64,000 bases of DNA from Pacificibacter marinus (GCF_900109555.1 NZ_FNZV01000001.1:496001-560000), one strand, 5' to 3'. Positions 1-8,609 are shown, numbered from the stretch's first letter. The notes: generated by a model from the sequence alone, not told the origin. Numbers and translations: made by a program.

Positions 1-1056
1 GCAGAAAATCTTGCCCGTGACCGCGCCAAAGAACTGTTCGGTTGTAAGTATGTGAATGTACAGCCAAATTCAGGATCTCAAGCCAACCAAGGTGTGTTCA
101 CAGCGCTCTTGCAACCCGGTGACACGATCCTCGGTATGTCTTTAGACGCAGGTGGTCACCTGACGCACGGCGCCAAACCAAACCAATCCGGTAAATGGTT
201 CAACGCCATTCAATACGGCGTGCGCATGCAAGACCAGCGCATCGACTACGATCAAATCCAAGAGCTTGCCAACGAACACAAACCCAAGATGATCATCGCG
301 GGTGGGTCTGCTATTCCACGTCAGGTTGATTTTGCCAAATTCCGTGAAATCGCCGATTCCGTTGGTGCGATCTTGATGGTCGATATGGCCCACTTTGCAG
401 GTCTCGTGGCAGGCGGCGAACACCCCTCGCCCTTCCCTTATGCAGACGTGGCAACAACAACGACCCACAAAACTCTGCGCGGACCACGTGGTGGCATGAT
501 CCTGACCAACGATGTTGAAATCGCCAAAAAGGTCAACTCTGCGATTTTCCCCGGCATCCAAGGTGGTCCCTTGATGCATGTGATCGCGGCCAAAGCTGTG
601 GCCTTTGGCGAAGCTCTGCGCCCAGAATTCAAAGTCTATGCCAAACAAGTAATCCTCAACGCGCAAGCGCTTGGCGATCAGTTGATGAAAGGTGGCCTTG
701 ATATCGTCACTGGCGGCACCGACACGCACGTGTTGCTCGTCGATTTGCGCCCCAAAGGGGTGAACGGCAAGATCACAGAAGCCGCCCTTGAACGCGCGCA
801 CATCACCTGTAACAAAAACGGCATCCCATTTGACCCAGAACCACCGATGATCACATCTGGCGTGCGTCTTGGCACCCCTGCGGGCACCACACGCGGCTTT
901 GGTGAGGCCGAGTTCCGCTTGATCGGTGACTGGATTGTCGAAGTCGTCGATGGCTTGGCGGCCAACGGCGAAGAAGGCAATGCAGAAGTCGAAGCGGCCG
1001 TGCGCGCCAAAGTTAAAACACTGGCTGATAAATTCCCGCTTTATCCAAACCTATAA
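1..1056 (+). CDS. glyA: Serine hydroxymethyltransferase, 5' end missing
   Basis: Cytosolic PLP enzyme that converts serine and tetrahydrofolate to glycine and 5,10-methylene-tetrahydrofolate. The reading frame is open from base 1, so the gene starts left of the window; about 351 codons remain of a usual ~430. Family landmarks are visible: the [12 protein letters not shown] stretch near the start, the D-MAH-AG active-site segment, and the PLP lysine motif [14 protein letters not shown] around positions 455-500, followed by the C-terminal [14 protein letters not shown] substrate-binding segment. The gene ends just before a clear terminator and reads as a single intact copy apart from the window edge. 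Confidence 0.97.
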   Translation, partial: AENLARDRAKELFGCKYVNVQPNSGSQANQGVFTALLQPGDTILGMSLDAGGHLTHGAKPNQSGKWFNAIQYGVRMQDQRIDYDQIQELANEHKPKMIIAGGSAIPRQVDFAKFREIADSVGAILMVDMAHFAGLVAGGEHPSPFPYADVATTTTHKTLRGPRGGMILTNDVEIAKKVNSAIFPGIQGGPLMHVIAAKAVAFGEALRPEFKVYAKQVILNAQALGDQLMKGGLDIVTGGTDTHVLLVDLRPKGVNGKITEAALERAHITCNKNGIPFDPEPPMITSGVRLGTPAGTTRGFGEAEFRLIGDWIVEVVDGLAANGEEGNAEVEAAVRAKVKTLADKFPLYPNL

Positions 1057-1080
1057 ACCACAGAGTTTACGATATTATTA

Positions 1081-1104
1081 AAGGGGCCTACGGGCCCCTT
1101 TTTC
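1081..1104 (+). terminator. Rho-independent terminator after glyA
   Basis: An 8-bp perfect stem (AAGGGGCC / GGCCCCTT) with loop TACG is followed directly by a T run, 25 bases after the glyA stop codon. Confidence 0.9.
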
Positions 1105-1129
1105 ATGTGACCACCATCTCAAAACAGTC

Positions 1130-1501
1130 TTAAAGCAATCCGCGCCACACCAGAATCGCCACGCTCGTGCCAAAAATCACAACTGCGATCAGCGCGAGCA
1201 ATGCCAAAAAGTCGAGAAACCGTCCCATACGCCGCTTAAACGGATCAATCGCTTCAAAATGCTGCGTCAAGTTTCGCACAGCCCTATCCACACCTTTATG
1301 ATCGATCCTTAGCGATAATTTCGGGTGCGTTTCCAGTGCCATAGCCCGAACAATCACGGCACCATCTCTACGAGCCCAACGCGGTAAAGCGCGCCCCGCC
1401 TTGGCCAATTTCGCCTCAAACCCAGTGCCTGCATGAATGCCAAGTCGGTCGGCCATAAGCGTGGCTAGATGTTCGGATTTTTGGGTCACACTGTTTTCCA
1501 T
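1130..1501 (-). CDS. Conserved hypothetical protein with C-terminal membrane helix
   Basis: A 123-residue protein I cannot assign to a named family. The first ~95 residues are charged and soluble-looking, and the last ~27 are a strong hydrophobic helix (around DFLALLALIAVVIFG) ending in a short tail, so it probably sits in the inner membrane with its N-terminal part in the cytoplasm. It runs convergently to glyA and divergently from the downstream esterase gene. Codon use resembles its neighbours. Function unknown; that it is a real gene rests on the clean helix and on its filling the gap between two real genes. Confidence 0.65.
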   Translation of the reverse strand: MENSVTQKSEHLATLMADRLGIHAGTGFEAKLAKAGRALPRWARRDGAVIVRAMALETHPKLSLRIDHKGVDRAVRNLTQHFEAIDPFKRRMGRFLDFLALLALIAVVIFGTSVAILVWRGLL

Positions 1502-1553
1502 ATGCTCGTTTTAGGGGGTTTTCGTCACCTCGCCAAGCTTGTATCAACAACAT

Positions 1554-2339
1554 ATGTTAAACACTGTATTGACCGGACAACCTACTGATAAAACACCGCT
1601 TTTAATTGTGCATGGACTATTTGGATCTGCGCGCAACTGGGGCGTTATTGCCAAACGCATGTCGCAAGATCGCCAAGTGATCGCCGTAGACATGCGTAAT
1701 CATGGCACAAGTTTTCGCGCAAATTCAATGTCTTATGCTGATTTAGCTGGCGATTTGGCCGAGGTACTAGAGAGCCACGGCACACCAAGCGACGCTGGCG
1801 GCACCCATGTTTTGGGGCACTCAATGGGCGGCAAGGCGACGATGATGCTGGCATTGATGCGACCCGAACTTGTTAAGTCATTGATTGTTGCGGATATTTC
1901 GCCTGTCGCCTATGACCACACCAACAAACCTCTGATTGATGCGATGCAAGCTTTGGACCTGTCGAAAGTCGATAAACGATCCGATGCGGATGCAATGCTC
2001 GCCGCCGATGTTTTTGATGCAGGCGTGCGCGCGTTCTTGCTGCAAAGCCTTGTTGTTAAAGACAAAAAATGGCTTTTAAACCTACAGGTTTTGGAAGATG
2101 AAATGCCTAAAATCGTGGGCTGGCCAGACGATGTGAACGCCGTTTTCGACAAAGACACGTTCTTTTTGTCAGGCGCCGAGAGCAGCTATGTGTCGCGCGA
2201 CCACCGCGCAGCGACCAAAGCATTGTTCCCAAAGGCAAAATTTGCATCCCTACCCGATACAGGCCACTGGTTGCACGCCGAAAAACCACGCGAATTCGAA
2301 GCCGCGCTGCAGGCTTGGCTGGCCCGCTACGACGCCTAA
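1554..2339 (+). CDS. Alpha/beta-fold hydrolase (YbfF-like esterase)
   Basis: A 261-residue alpha/beta hydrolase of the YbfF/abhydrolase-1 type, a cytosolic esterase of uncertain natural substrate. The oxyanion segment LLIVHGLFGSARNWG lies at the N terminus, the nucleophile elbow is LGHSMGG (Ser about residue 95), and the catalytic His lies in the C-terminal DTGHWLHAEKP segment. I chose ATG at 1554 because homologues start MLNTVL; an in-frame TTG at 1539 would add five residues. The gene has no obvious operon partner. Confidence 0.88.
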   Translation: MLNTVLTGQPTDKTPLLIVHGLFGSARNWGVIAKRMSQDRQVIAVDMRNHGTSFRANSMSYADLAGDLAEVLESHGTPSDAGGTHVLGHSMGGKATMMLALMRPELVKSLIVADISPVAYDHTNKPLIDAMQALDLSKVDKRSDADAMLAADVFDAGVRAFLLQSLVVKDKKWLLNLQVLEDEMPKIVGWPDDVNAVFDKDTFFLSGAESSYVSRDHRAATKALFPKAKFASLPDTGHWLHAEKPREFEAALQAWLARYDA

Positions 2340-2432
2340 AACCCCTGTCTGCGACCCGTATGGCGGACGTATGGCACGCGTCTGGCATGTGTCGGCTTTG
2401 CGTCTGACAAACTCACAGCACAGATCACGCGC

Positions 2433-2618
2433 CTAAAGTTGATCGACGATCTTTTTCGACACGATCCACGTCACAGGAATGGCCACAACAAAGCCAATCG
2501 CCGCCGCGATCAAAATCGGGTTCAGCGTGTCATTGCCAGACACCAACGCGATGATGATGCCAATGCCCATCAAACTTGTAGAAATAATCGAAAACAAAAT
2601 ACCAGCCAAACGGGTCAT
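2433..2618 (-). CDS. Small two-helix membrane protein
   Basis: A 61-residue protein with two hydrophobic segments (about residues 5-25 and 34-54) and a basic C terminus, which predicts a hairpin in the inner membrane. From memory, similar short roseobacter proteins are often mislabelled 'CTP synthetase'; nothing in this sequence resembles that enzyme. A GAGCGTCC stretch just before the ATG gives only a weak ribosome site. It lies convergent to the esterase gene. Function unknown. Confidence 0.6.
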   Translation of the reverse strand: MTRLAGILFSIISTSLMGIGIIIALVSGNDTLNPILIAAAIGFVVAIPVTWIVSKKIVDQL

Positions 2619-2756
2619 CGGACGCTCCTTATATTCAGATGTTTGAGTATAAATATCGCCCCCGCCCCACCCGCGCTTTGATCTGGGTCATGAGCGGCGT
2701 TTGTAACGTGAGCGGGTCTGTATGAGCTTGGCAGGCGGATCTTTAGGAATTGCTAA

Positions 2757-2820
2757 GGTCAGCGACTGACCCTGGGTGGAGGCGTAAGCGCCCTCCCGTG
2801 GGGAGGGTCAGGCGCTGGCC
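2757..2820. repeat. Compound inverted repeat (REP-like)
   Basis: Two nested arm pairs are visible: GGTCAGCG (2757) with CGCTGGCC (2813), and CTGACCCT (2766) with AGGGTCAG (2804), separated by one opposed mismatch. Inside lies a smaller hairpin, GGAGG (2778) with CCTCC (2792). The whole folds into a roughly 17-bp stem with a structured tip. It has no T run on either strand, so it is not a normal terminator. Thirteen bases (2804-2816) recur at 33307 beside the SIR2-like gene. Confidence 0.6.
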
Positions 2821-2832
2821 GACGGTGTTGGG

Positions 2833-3675
2833 CTAAAGCAGTTGTACTTTGTGAAGATCAGGTTCAACGCCATCGGTGTGCCATTTTTCGACAAAATCAT
2901 GCGTGTCACAATCAAAGTCAACACTATGACGCTTGAAAACTTTGAAGCCAAATTCACCAACCGTTTCAGTTTCCTCGTCCGCAAAAAACAACTTTTTAAG
3001 TTCCCTTAAATATCGTTGCTCTGGAACCCCGAAGTTTGCTGCTGAAGAGTTTATCGCGGCAGCTACTGAAAAAGCCGTTAAATCTGCAAATGACAAAAGC
3101 TCATCATCATGTTTTCCAAGAGCTGAAATTCGTTGTGGATCAATAGGAGCAAGATAGAATCCAAGCCGAACATCAAGAGGTGTGCGTTTTATTTTAGAAA
3201 TGTAATTTCTGAGTTTGTCGTAATCGTGGTTATCTCTCTTTTCAAATACGATATCCACACACTCACTTGGAATTTTATTCTCCAGCATAAAGTTGCCTAG
3301 CCGTTCCAAAAAATACGAAACGCACTTATTATAGTATCTTTGATCTTGTCCTTTGCCTTCAATGCTTTTCCTATAATCACCCATTGTTGATTTGTGAGAG
3401 ACAAAGCCAAATAGCTTTATACGAGCTTGGTCACGGACCATCCTTGCGTATTTTGCCGTGCGTATATGGCTTAGGTCTGAGCAATGCAGCTCATCTTTCC
3501 CGACCTCAGTTTTCACCTTGGACAATAAAACGCTCAACTCTTTTTTTCTTGAGTTAGGAATAAGACATCCGCCCAGCACAAGAAAAGGAGACGCTCCTCG
3601 CTCCTTGACGCCTGAACGAATTTTATTGAGGCCTGTGTCGCCAGTTTCATCAATATAAAAAGTATATTGGGACAT
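2833..3675 (-). CDS. DUF3800 domain protein (putative RNase H-fold nuclease)
   Basis: A 280-residue protein with the layout of DUF3800: an N-terminal YIDETGDTG strand with acidic residues, an ELHCSDL segment near residue 85, a VFEKRDNH segment in the middle, and a C-terminal LLSFADLTAFSV helix with a conserved Asp. The family is predicted to have an RNase H-like fold and turns up in accessory and defence settings; its substrate is not established. I chose ATG at 3675, preceded by GAGGGTGGGA, because MSQYTFYIDE matches the family start. A TTG at 3792 is in frame, but its extension would read through a terminator hairpin. The gene is AT-richer than lepA, which suggests transfer. Confidence 0.82.
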   Translation of the reverse strand: MSQYTFYIDETGDTGLNKIRSGVKERGASPFLVLGGCLIPNSRKKELSVLLSKVKTEVGKDELHCSDLSHIRTAKYARMVRDQARIKLFGFVSHKSTMGDYRKSIEGKGQDQRYYNKCVSYFLERLGNFMLENKIPSECVDIVFEKRDNHDYDKLRNYISKIKRTPLDVRLGFYLAPIDPQRISALGKHDDELLSFADLTAFSVAAAINSSAANFGVPEQRYLRELKKLFFADEETETVGEFGFKVFKRHSVDFDCDTHDFVEKWHTDGVEPDLHKVQLL

Positions 3676-3830
3676 AAGTATCCCACCCTCTAAATAAAAA
3701 AATCCCCACCAGCATGGCGAGGATTTCTCTAAGCGTCCAGCGCTAAACTTAATACCCATCCCAGTTCTAAAAGCCCCCACCGCTCTCGCCAATTTTCTTG
3801 CAGAAAAAAGGCTGCCACGGTGGGGTCTTT
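3676..3830 (-). promoter_or_regulatory. Structured leader of the DUF3800 gene, attenuator-like
   Basis: Read on the minus strand, CCCCACCG (3825-3818) can pair with CGGTGGGG (3782-3775), leaving a terminator hairpin free further on. Alternatively the same arm can pair with GGTGGGG (3710-3704), the 3' arm of that terminator, while GGCGAG (3790-3785) pairs with CTCGCC (3721-3716), its 5' arm. The second arrangement is properly nested and excludes the terminator. A third GGTGGG lies in the ribosome-binding region (3687-3682). This is a reading of complementarity only; no ligand or trans factor is implied. Confidence 0.5.
3693..3726 (-). terminator. Strand-specific terminator in front of the DUF3800 gene
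   Basis: On the minus strand AAATCCTCGCC (3726-3716) pairs with GGTGGGGATTT (3710-3700) through 11 pairs, two of them G-U, around loop ATGCT, and is followed by a T-rich tail. The wobbles mean that it works only in this direction. It ends about 18 bases before the DUF3800 start codon, leaving no room for a promoter in between. Confidence 0.75.
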
Positions 3831-3837
3831 CGCCTCG

Positions 3838-3872
3838 AAAATGGACGATTAACGTAGTTAATCGTCCATTTT
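3838..3872. terminator. Perfect 16-bp inverted repeat overlapping the lepA stop
   Basis: Arms 3838-3853 and 3857-3872 are exact reverse complements around a 3-base loop. The lepA stop codon (3858-3860) and its last codons form one arm, and both ends carry T4/A4. It could act as a bidirectional but weak terminator, although the T run lies inside the stem. Confidence 0.6.
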
Positions 3873-5657
3873 CAATGCGTTAATAAACGCTTGTTGTGGG
3901 ATTTCGACGCGGCCGAATTGGCGCATCTTTTTCTTACCCTTTTTCTGCTTTTCTAGCAGTTTTTTCTTACGCGTTGCATCGCCGCCGTAACATTTGGCGG
4001 TCACGTCTTTGCGCATGGCGGCCAAGGTTTCGCGGGCAATGACTTTGCCGCCGATGGCCGCTTGGATCGGAATTTTGAACATGTGACGCGGGATCAGCTC
4101 TTTCAGCTTTTCGCACATCGCGCGACCGCGTTGTTCGGCCCGTCCACGGTGGACCATAATTGACAAGGCATCGACGGGTTCGTCGTTGACGAGGATCGAC
4201 ATTTTGACCAATTCGTCTTGTTGATAGCCGTGCATCACGTAATCGAAAGACGCGTAACCTTTTGTTACGGATTTTAGGCGATCATAGAAATCAAACACGA
4301 CTTCGTTGAGCGGCAGATTGTAGACGACCATGGCGCGGGTGCCCGCGTAGGTCAGATCGATTTGCACGCCACGACGATCTTGGCAGAGTTTTAGAACATC
4401 GCCCAAGTATTCATCGGGCACCATGATCGTGGCTTTGATGCGGGGTTCTTCGATGTGATCGACATAGGTCATGTCGGGCATGTCTGCGGGGTTGTGCAGG
4501 TCGGCTTCTGTCCCGTCTTTCATGTGCACATGATAGATCACGGACGGCGCGGTTGTGATCAGATCGATGTCGTATTCGCGCTCTAGACGGTCGCGAATAA
4601 CTTCGAGGTGCAACAGGCCGAGAAAGCCACAACGAAAGCCAAAGCCAAGTGCGGCAGAGGTTTCCATCTCGTAGCTAAAGGACGCGTCATTCAGGGCGAG
4701 TTTTTCAATGGCGGTGCGCAGATCTTCGAACTCGGCGGCATCGACGGGAAACAGCCCACAAAACACCACTGGCTGCGCGGGCTTAAAGCCGGGCAAAGGC
4801 GTTTCGGTTTGGCGTTTGTCATGGGTAACAGTGTCGCCGACGCGCGTGTCGCGCACCTGTTTGATCGACGCCGTAAAGATGCCGATCTCGCCGGGGCCAA
4901 GCTCTGCGATGTCGACCATTTGCGGTTTGAGCACTGACAATTTGTCGATGCCATAGGTTGCACCAGCGCGCATCATGCGAATTTTGTCGCCCTTTTTGAC
5001 CACGCCATCAATCACGCGGATCATCACGACGACGCCAAGATAGCTGTCGTACCAACTGTCGACCAGCATCGCTTTGAGCGGCGCATCGCGGTCGCCTTTG
5101 GGCGCGGGCAAACGGGTGACGATGGCTTCCAAAACATCAGGAATACCCAGCCCCGTTTTGGCCGAAATTTCAACAGCGTCAGAGGCGTCGATGCCAATCA
5201 CGTCTTCGATATTTTGGCGCACACGTGCGGGTTCTGCGGCAGGCAAATCGATCTTGTTGAGCACGGGCACGATTTCGTGGTCGGCATCCAACGCGTGATA
5301 CACGTTGGCCAATGTTTGTGCCTCAACCCCTTGCGATGCATCGACGACCAACAATGACCCCTCGACCGCTTGCATAGAGCGCGACACTTCGTAGGCGAAA
5401 TCCACGTGACCGGGGGTGTCGATGAGGTTGAGAATATACAATTCGCCGTCTTTGGCCAAATATTCGATCCGTACAGAGTTGGCTTTGATGGTGATGCCAC
5501 GTTCGCGCTCGATGTCCATGGAATCAAGCATTTGCGCTTTCATATCGCGCTCGGCCACTGTGTTTGTGGACTGGATCAACCGATCCGCAAGCGTCGATTT
5601 TCCGTGGTCAATATGCGCCACGATAGAAAAGTTACGGATCAGATTTAAGTCGGTCAT
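3858..5657 (-). CDS. lepA: Elongation factor 4 (LepA), ribosome back-translocating GTPase
   Basis: Translational GTPase of 599 residues, the standard length, that acts on stalled or mispositioned ribosomes. The GTPase domain shows AHIDHGKST (P-loop), the GITIKANSV switch, DTPGHVDF and NKIDLPAA. The EF-G-like domains follow, then the LepA-specific basic C-terminal domain ([20 protein letters not shown]). I chose ATG at 5657 because homologues start [10 protein letters not shown]; a GTG at 5672 would add five residues. It appears monocistronic. Its last codons form half of a perfect palindrome, and an accessory gene follows downstream. Confidence 0.97.
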   Translation of the reverse strand: MTDLNLIRNFSIVAHIDHGKSTLADRLIQSTNTVAERDMKAQMLDSMDIERERGITIKANSVRIEYLAKDGELYILNLIDTPGHVDFAYEVSRSMQAVEGSLLVVDASQGVEAQTLANVYHALDADHEIVPVLNKIDLPAAEPARVRQNIEDVIGIDASDAVEISAKTGLGIPDVLEAIVTRLPAPKGDRDAPLKAMLVDSWYDSYLGVVVMIRVIDGVVKKGDKIRMMRAGATYGIDKLSVLKPQMVDIAELGPGEIGIFTASIKQVRDTRVGDTVTHDKRQTETPLPGFKPAQPVVFCGLFPVDAAEFEDLRTAIEKLALNDASFSYEMETSAALGFGFRCGFLGLLHLEVIRDRLEREYDIDLITTAPSVIYHVHMKDGTEADLHNPADMPDMTYVDHIEEPRIKATIMVPDEYLGDVLKLCQDRRGVQIDLTYAGTRAMVVYNLPLNEVVFDFYDRLKSVTKGYASFDYVMHGYQQDELVKMSILVNDEPVDALSIMVHRGRAEQRGRAMCEKLKELIPRHMFKIPIQAAIGGKVIARETLAAMRKDVTAKCYGGDATRKKKLLEKQKKGKKKMRQFGRVEIPQQAFINALKMDD

Positions 5658-6059
5658 TTTGACAGGGCCCACATGCGAGAATTAGCCTGTGTCTATGAGG
5701 GAAATGGGGGGGATTGTCTAGGGTTGAATGAACTTCGGGAAAGCTACAATATCAAACCAAATATTAGGAATTGAACCATTATGTCGAGCTACCAGAAGCT
5801 GAAAAAACTAGGATGGCTGTCTGCTTACTCTCGGCAAGTTCTGCTGACTCGTTACCTGGCGAGAACGTGCGCTGACCGCGGCCGTGATCGATTTGAAAAA
5901 AATGCTCCGAACGAATCTTTCCTATTTCTTGCTTTCAAGCTCTGTGTTCGTTGCCCACAATCGAATATTGGTGCCGATTCAAAACTGAGCGCACCTTACC
6001 AACCAAGTAATAGGCCCGATACCTTCACACTAAAATCAAAACACTCGAACAACTTGTTT
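5658..6059. other. Region between lepA and the orphan gene
   Basis: About 400 bases that must hold the divergent promoter for lepA. An ATG at 5781 opens a frame continuous with the orphan gene at 6060, but its 93 codons give an irregular, Arg/Cys-rich peptide with no hydrophobic or domain pattern, so I treat them as probably untranslated. I see no convincing terminator or RNA gene. Confidence 0.4.
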
Positions 6060-7352
6060 ATGTCATTGAAAACTTCACCCGCCGACAAAACAGATTTTTT
6101 TCTCAATGAGGGTTACGACCCTAACCAATTTTCTTGGATCCCAAAACCGTCCGAGCGCGCCTTGATCAACAAGGGCCGTACCAGCTTCGGGGATTCGGCG
6201 GGGTCAAAAACTTCGCGACAACACGATTCCTATCTTTTTGACGAAGTGTCCCGTGTTGGAAAAGGCATTTCTCTTAGCAACAAAGCCCTTGCGGACACTC
6301 GATGCGAAAACCTGTGGCGTGAAGGATTATTTAGGAAAATGCCACTTTCCGTTGAGGTCCGCGAATTCATTAAGGCCCTAGAGAGCCACCCAAAGGATTC
6401 ATTCTTATCGTTATTTCTAACATGGTACAAAGGCCTGATTGACGGGGTTGTTGACTGGGAATTATGGCAAAACCTGTCTGAAATTCCTGAAGACATTTGG
6501 GAGGCCGGTCCCGCGGCCTTGGTGCGCGAGTTTGAAGTCATTCAAGCAAAACTGCTCGCAAAGCGTGCTGGCCAAGCCACAGATGTGGTGTTTGATAGTA
6601 CTGCCAATAAATTTCGGCTTGAATACTCAGCCCCTAACAAGCCCGATCTATTGGGCGCGACCCTGGACCAGATTTCTGATGCTCTTGATGATGCTTTGGC
6701 CAACCCCAGCAACGGGTTGCATGAACGGTCACGTGAGACAAAGGTTTTGTGGCGTGCTCTGGCTAAATATGCCAACAACGCTCAACGCTTGGAAATGGAT
6801 TTCACTTCAGTACATGACAGCATAACGCGCCAAATCGCCAACGAAGAACTGCCCCCATCAGAAGAAAACTTAGCCCTTTTAAAAGCAACACAAGAGGGCG
6901 CTCAGGGCATCCGAGCGACACATTCAGACATTGCTGAAAACCGCGAAATACTGACAAAACGTGCCCTTGCAGAGTTAACCATAGAGCAAGTTCAAGCAGT
7001 GTCAGACGCAAAAGCTATTTTGCTAGACATCTCAATCGACGAACTGGCCGATGATTTTGCCCATGATATTGATGAAATTATCGAACAAGAAGCCGAAGCC
7101 GTGGCGTATCGCAGCTTAGGCGGACAAGAACGCAATCCAGCCTCTGTCGCACGTGATGAAAAAGTGCGCCTGTTTAGCTATGCGGCGAAAATATTGCTTC
7201 TGATCAGGAAGACACCTCAAGTCATTGACAAGATCGTCAATTCTAGGGCCGCCAAACTTGCTAGTTTGGGTACAGTTGTAGAAACCTTTGCACCAGGAGC
7301 AATAGTGGACACCTTAAAACGGCTCGTTGAAATCGGCATTTCATTGTTTTAG
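6060..7352 (+). CDS. Orphan helical protein of unknown function
   Basis: A 430-residue protein that I do not recognise. Visible features are a WIPKPSE-type N terminus, a Trp-rich middle (LFLTWYKGLIDGVVDWELWQ, about residues 115-135), a long charged helical stretch from about residue 210, an acidic segment rich in D, E and I near residue 325, and an amphipathic, fairly hydrophobic last ~60 residues (AAKILLLIRK onwards). There is no signal peptide or P-loop. I chose ATG at 6060 (MSLKTSPADK) over 5781 because the extra 93 residues look non-coding; neither has a good ribosome site. It is isolated between lepA and an exported protein, consistent with an acquired gene. Confidence 0.7.
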   Translation: MSLKTSPADKTDFFLNEGYDPNQFSWIPKPSERALINKGRTSFGDSAGSKTSRQHDSYLFDEVSRVGKGISLSNKALADTRCENLWREGLFRKMPLSVEVREFIKALESHPKDSFLSLFLTWYKGLIDGVVDWELWQNLSEIPEDIWEAGPAALVREFEVIQAKLLAKRAGQATDVVFDSTANKFRLEYSAPNKPDLLGATLDQISDALDDALANPSNGLHERSRETKVLWRALAKYANNAQRLEMDFTSVHDSITRQIANEELPPSEENLALLKATQEGAQGIRATHSDIAENREILTKRALAELTIEQVQAVSDAKAILLDISIDELADDFAHDIDEIIEQEAEAVAYRSLGGQERNPASVARDEKVRLFSYAAKILLLIRKTPQVIDKIVNSRAAKLASLGTVVETFAPGAIVDTLKRLVEIGISLF

Positions 7353-7508
7353 CGGCGTACGAGGTCGTAGGCCATCCTTTGCCTGCCCTTATTCAACCAC
7401 CTAAACTCAAAATTGAAATCCAAAAAAAAATCAGGCATACTGGACTTTAGGTTAACCATACGCAGACCCCGCGCAAAGACGGGGCGGTATTGGCGAAAAG
7501 GCAGAGAT

Positions 7509-7829
7509 ATGAAAAAGACAGTTTTGATTTTGGCGGTGTCCATCGCATTTTCGGGGCCAATGATGGCGCCTTCCACAGCCTCCGCAGGCGTGATCGAGCG
7601 GGCATGTAATGCCTCAGATCGCAAGGCATCCAGTCGCGCACTATGTGGCTGCATTCAGCAAGCTGCTGATTTAACGTTGAAAAACTCAGACCAACGCAAA
7701 GCGGCAAAGTTTTTCAAAGACCCCCACAAAGCGCAAGAACTGCGCCAAGCTGACGGGCGTGCGAATGAAACCTTTTGGTTGCGTTACAAGAATTTTGGCA
7801 CCACGGCCGCACAGCATTGCGCCAGCTAG
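7509..7829 (+). CDS. Small exported protein
   Basis: A 106-residue protein with a clear Sec signal peptide: MKK, then a hydrophobic core, then cleavage expected near ASA|GVIE at about residue 26. The mature part has four cysteines (two in a CGC pair), so disulfides in the periplasm are likely. I took the ATG at 7509 because it begins the signal peptide; an ATG 96 bases upstream adds only a basic tail. Its stop codon (TAG) abuts the ATG of the DUF4336 gene, so the two are probably co-translated. Function unknown. Confidence 0.8.
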   Translation: MKKTVLILAVSIAFSGPMMAPSTASAGVIERACNASDRKASSRALCGCIQQAADLTLKNSDQRKAAKFFKDPHKAQELRQADGRANETFWLRYKNFGTTAAQHCAS

Positions 7830-8609
7830 ATGACTGTGCTGTACGAGCCGCTTGGCACGCTCAAGCAAATCGGCCCTGAAATTTGGATCGCAGATGGCCC
7901 GCCCGTACAGTTTTATGGTGTTAACTTTCCCACGCGCATGACCGTGATCCGCATCACTGCGAGCACGGGTGACGTCGGGCTGTGGGTGCATTCGCCCATT
8001 GCGATTGACGCCAATTTGCAAACCGAACTTGACGCGCTTGGCCCTGTGCGTTGGCTGATTGGGCCAAATCCGCTGCACTATGTGTCTTTGGCTGAATGGA
8101 AAAAACACTACCCGTCCGCCGACGTTTTCGCGGCCCCTGGGGTAAAAGCACGGGCGAAAAAGTATAACATTTTTGTGCCACAGCATCAGGTTTTAAGCGA
8201 CGAAGCCCCTCAAGATTGGGCCCAGTCTATCGACCAGCGCGTGGTGCATGGGCACAAGTTTTTGCACGAAGTGGTGTTTTATCACGCCTTGTCCAAAACG
8301 TTGATTTTGACCGATTTGATTGAAAATTTTGAGGCGCATAAAGTCGGTAAATTCAAAGCCTTTATGTTCAAACTTGCGGGCAATCTTGACCCTGATGGCA
8401 AAGCCCCAGCGGATATGCGGATGACGTTTAAGAGCAAAGCTAAAGCCCGAAAAGTGATTGAGGAATTGATCTCTTGGGGGCCAGAAAAAATTATTATTTC
8501 GCATGGTCGTTGGTATCCTGAAAATGGTGTGAGCGAATTGAAACGCGCGTTTCGTTGGCTGGGGCTTGAAGCCGCTCAGCCCCCTTCACAAAGTTCCAAG
8601 ACAGAATGA
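7830..8609 (+). CDS. DUF4336 domain-containing protein
   Basis: A 259-residue cytosolic protein of the DUF4336 family, which resembles a metallo-beta-lactamase fold but lacks the full HxHxDH zinc motif. Visible landmarks are the opening LYEPLGTLKQIGPEIWIADGP, the NPLHYVSLAEWKKHYP segment near residue 90, and the C-terminal KIIISHG(R)W segment. The reaction is unknown. The start codon directly follows the TAG of the preceding gene, and the stop overlaps the cobB start by four bases (ATGA), so the three genes look like one transcript. Confidence 0.85.
   Translation: MTVLYEPLGTLKQIGPEIWIADGPPVQFYGVNFPTRMTVIRITASTGDVGLWVHSPIAIDANLQTELDALGPVRWLIGPNPLHYVSLAEWKKHYPSADVFAAPGVKARAKKYNIFVPQHQVLSDEAPQDWAQSIDQRVVHGHKFLHEVVFYHALSKTLILTDLIENFEAHKVGKFKAFMFKLAGNLDPDGKAPADMRMTFKSKAKARKVIEELISWGPEKIIISHGRWYPENGVSELKRAFRWLGLEAAQPPSQSSKTE

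Noticed and set aside
142-801. Long minus-strand reading frame opposite glyA
   Set aside because: It lies wholly within glyA and its product has no domain; an antisense shadow of a strongly coding gene.
3676-3792. N-terminal extension of the DUF3800 protein from TTG 3792
   Set aside because: The extra 39 codons run through the terminator hairpin and give an irregular Trp/Cys/Gly peptide, while the family starts at MSQYTFYIDE with a good ribosome site.
5781-6059. 93-residue extension of the orphan protein from ATG 5781
   Set aside because: In frame, but the peptide looks non-coding (Arg/Cys-rich, no pattern) and there is no ribosome site; kept only as an alternative start.
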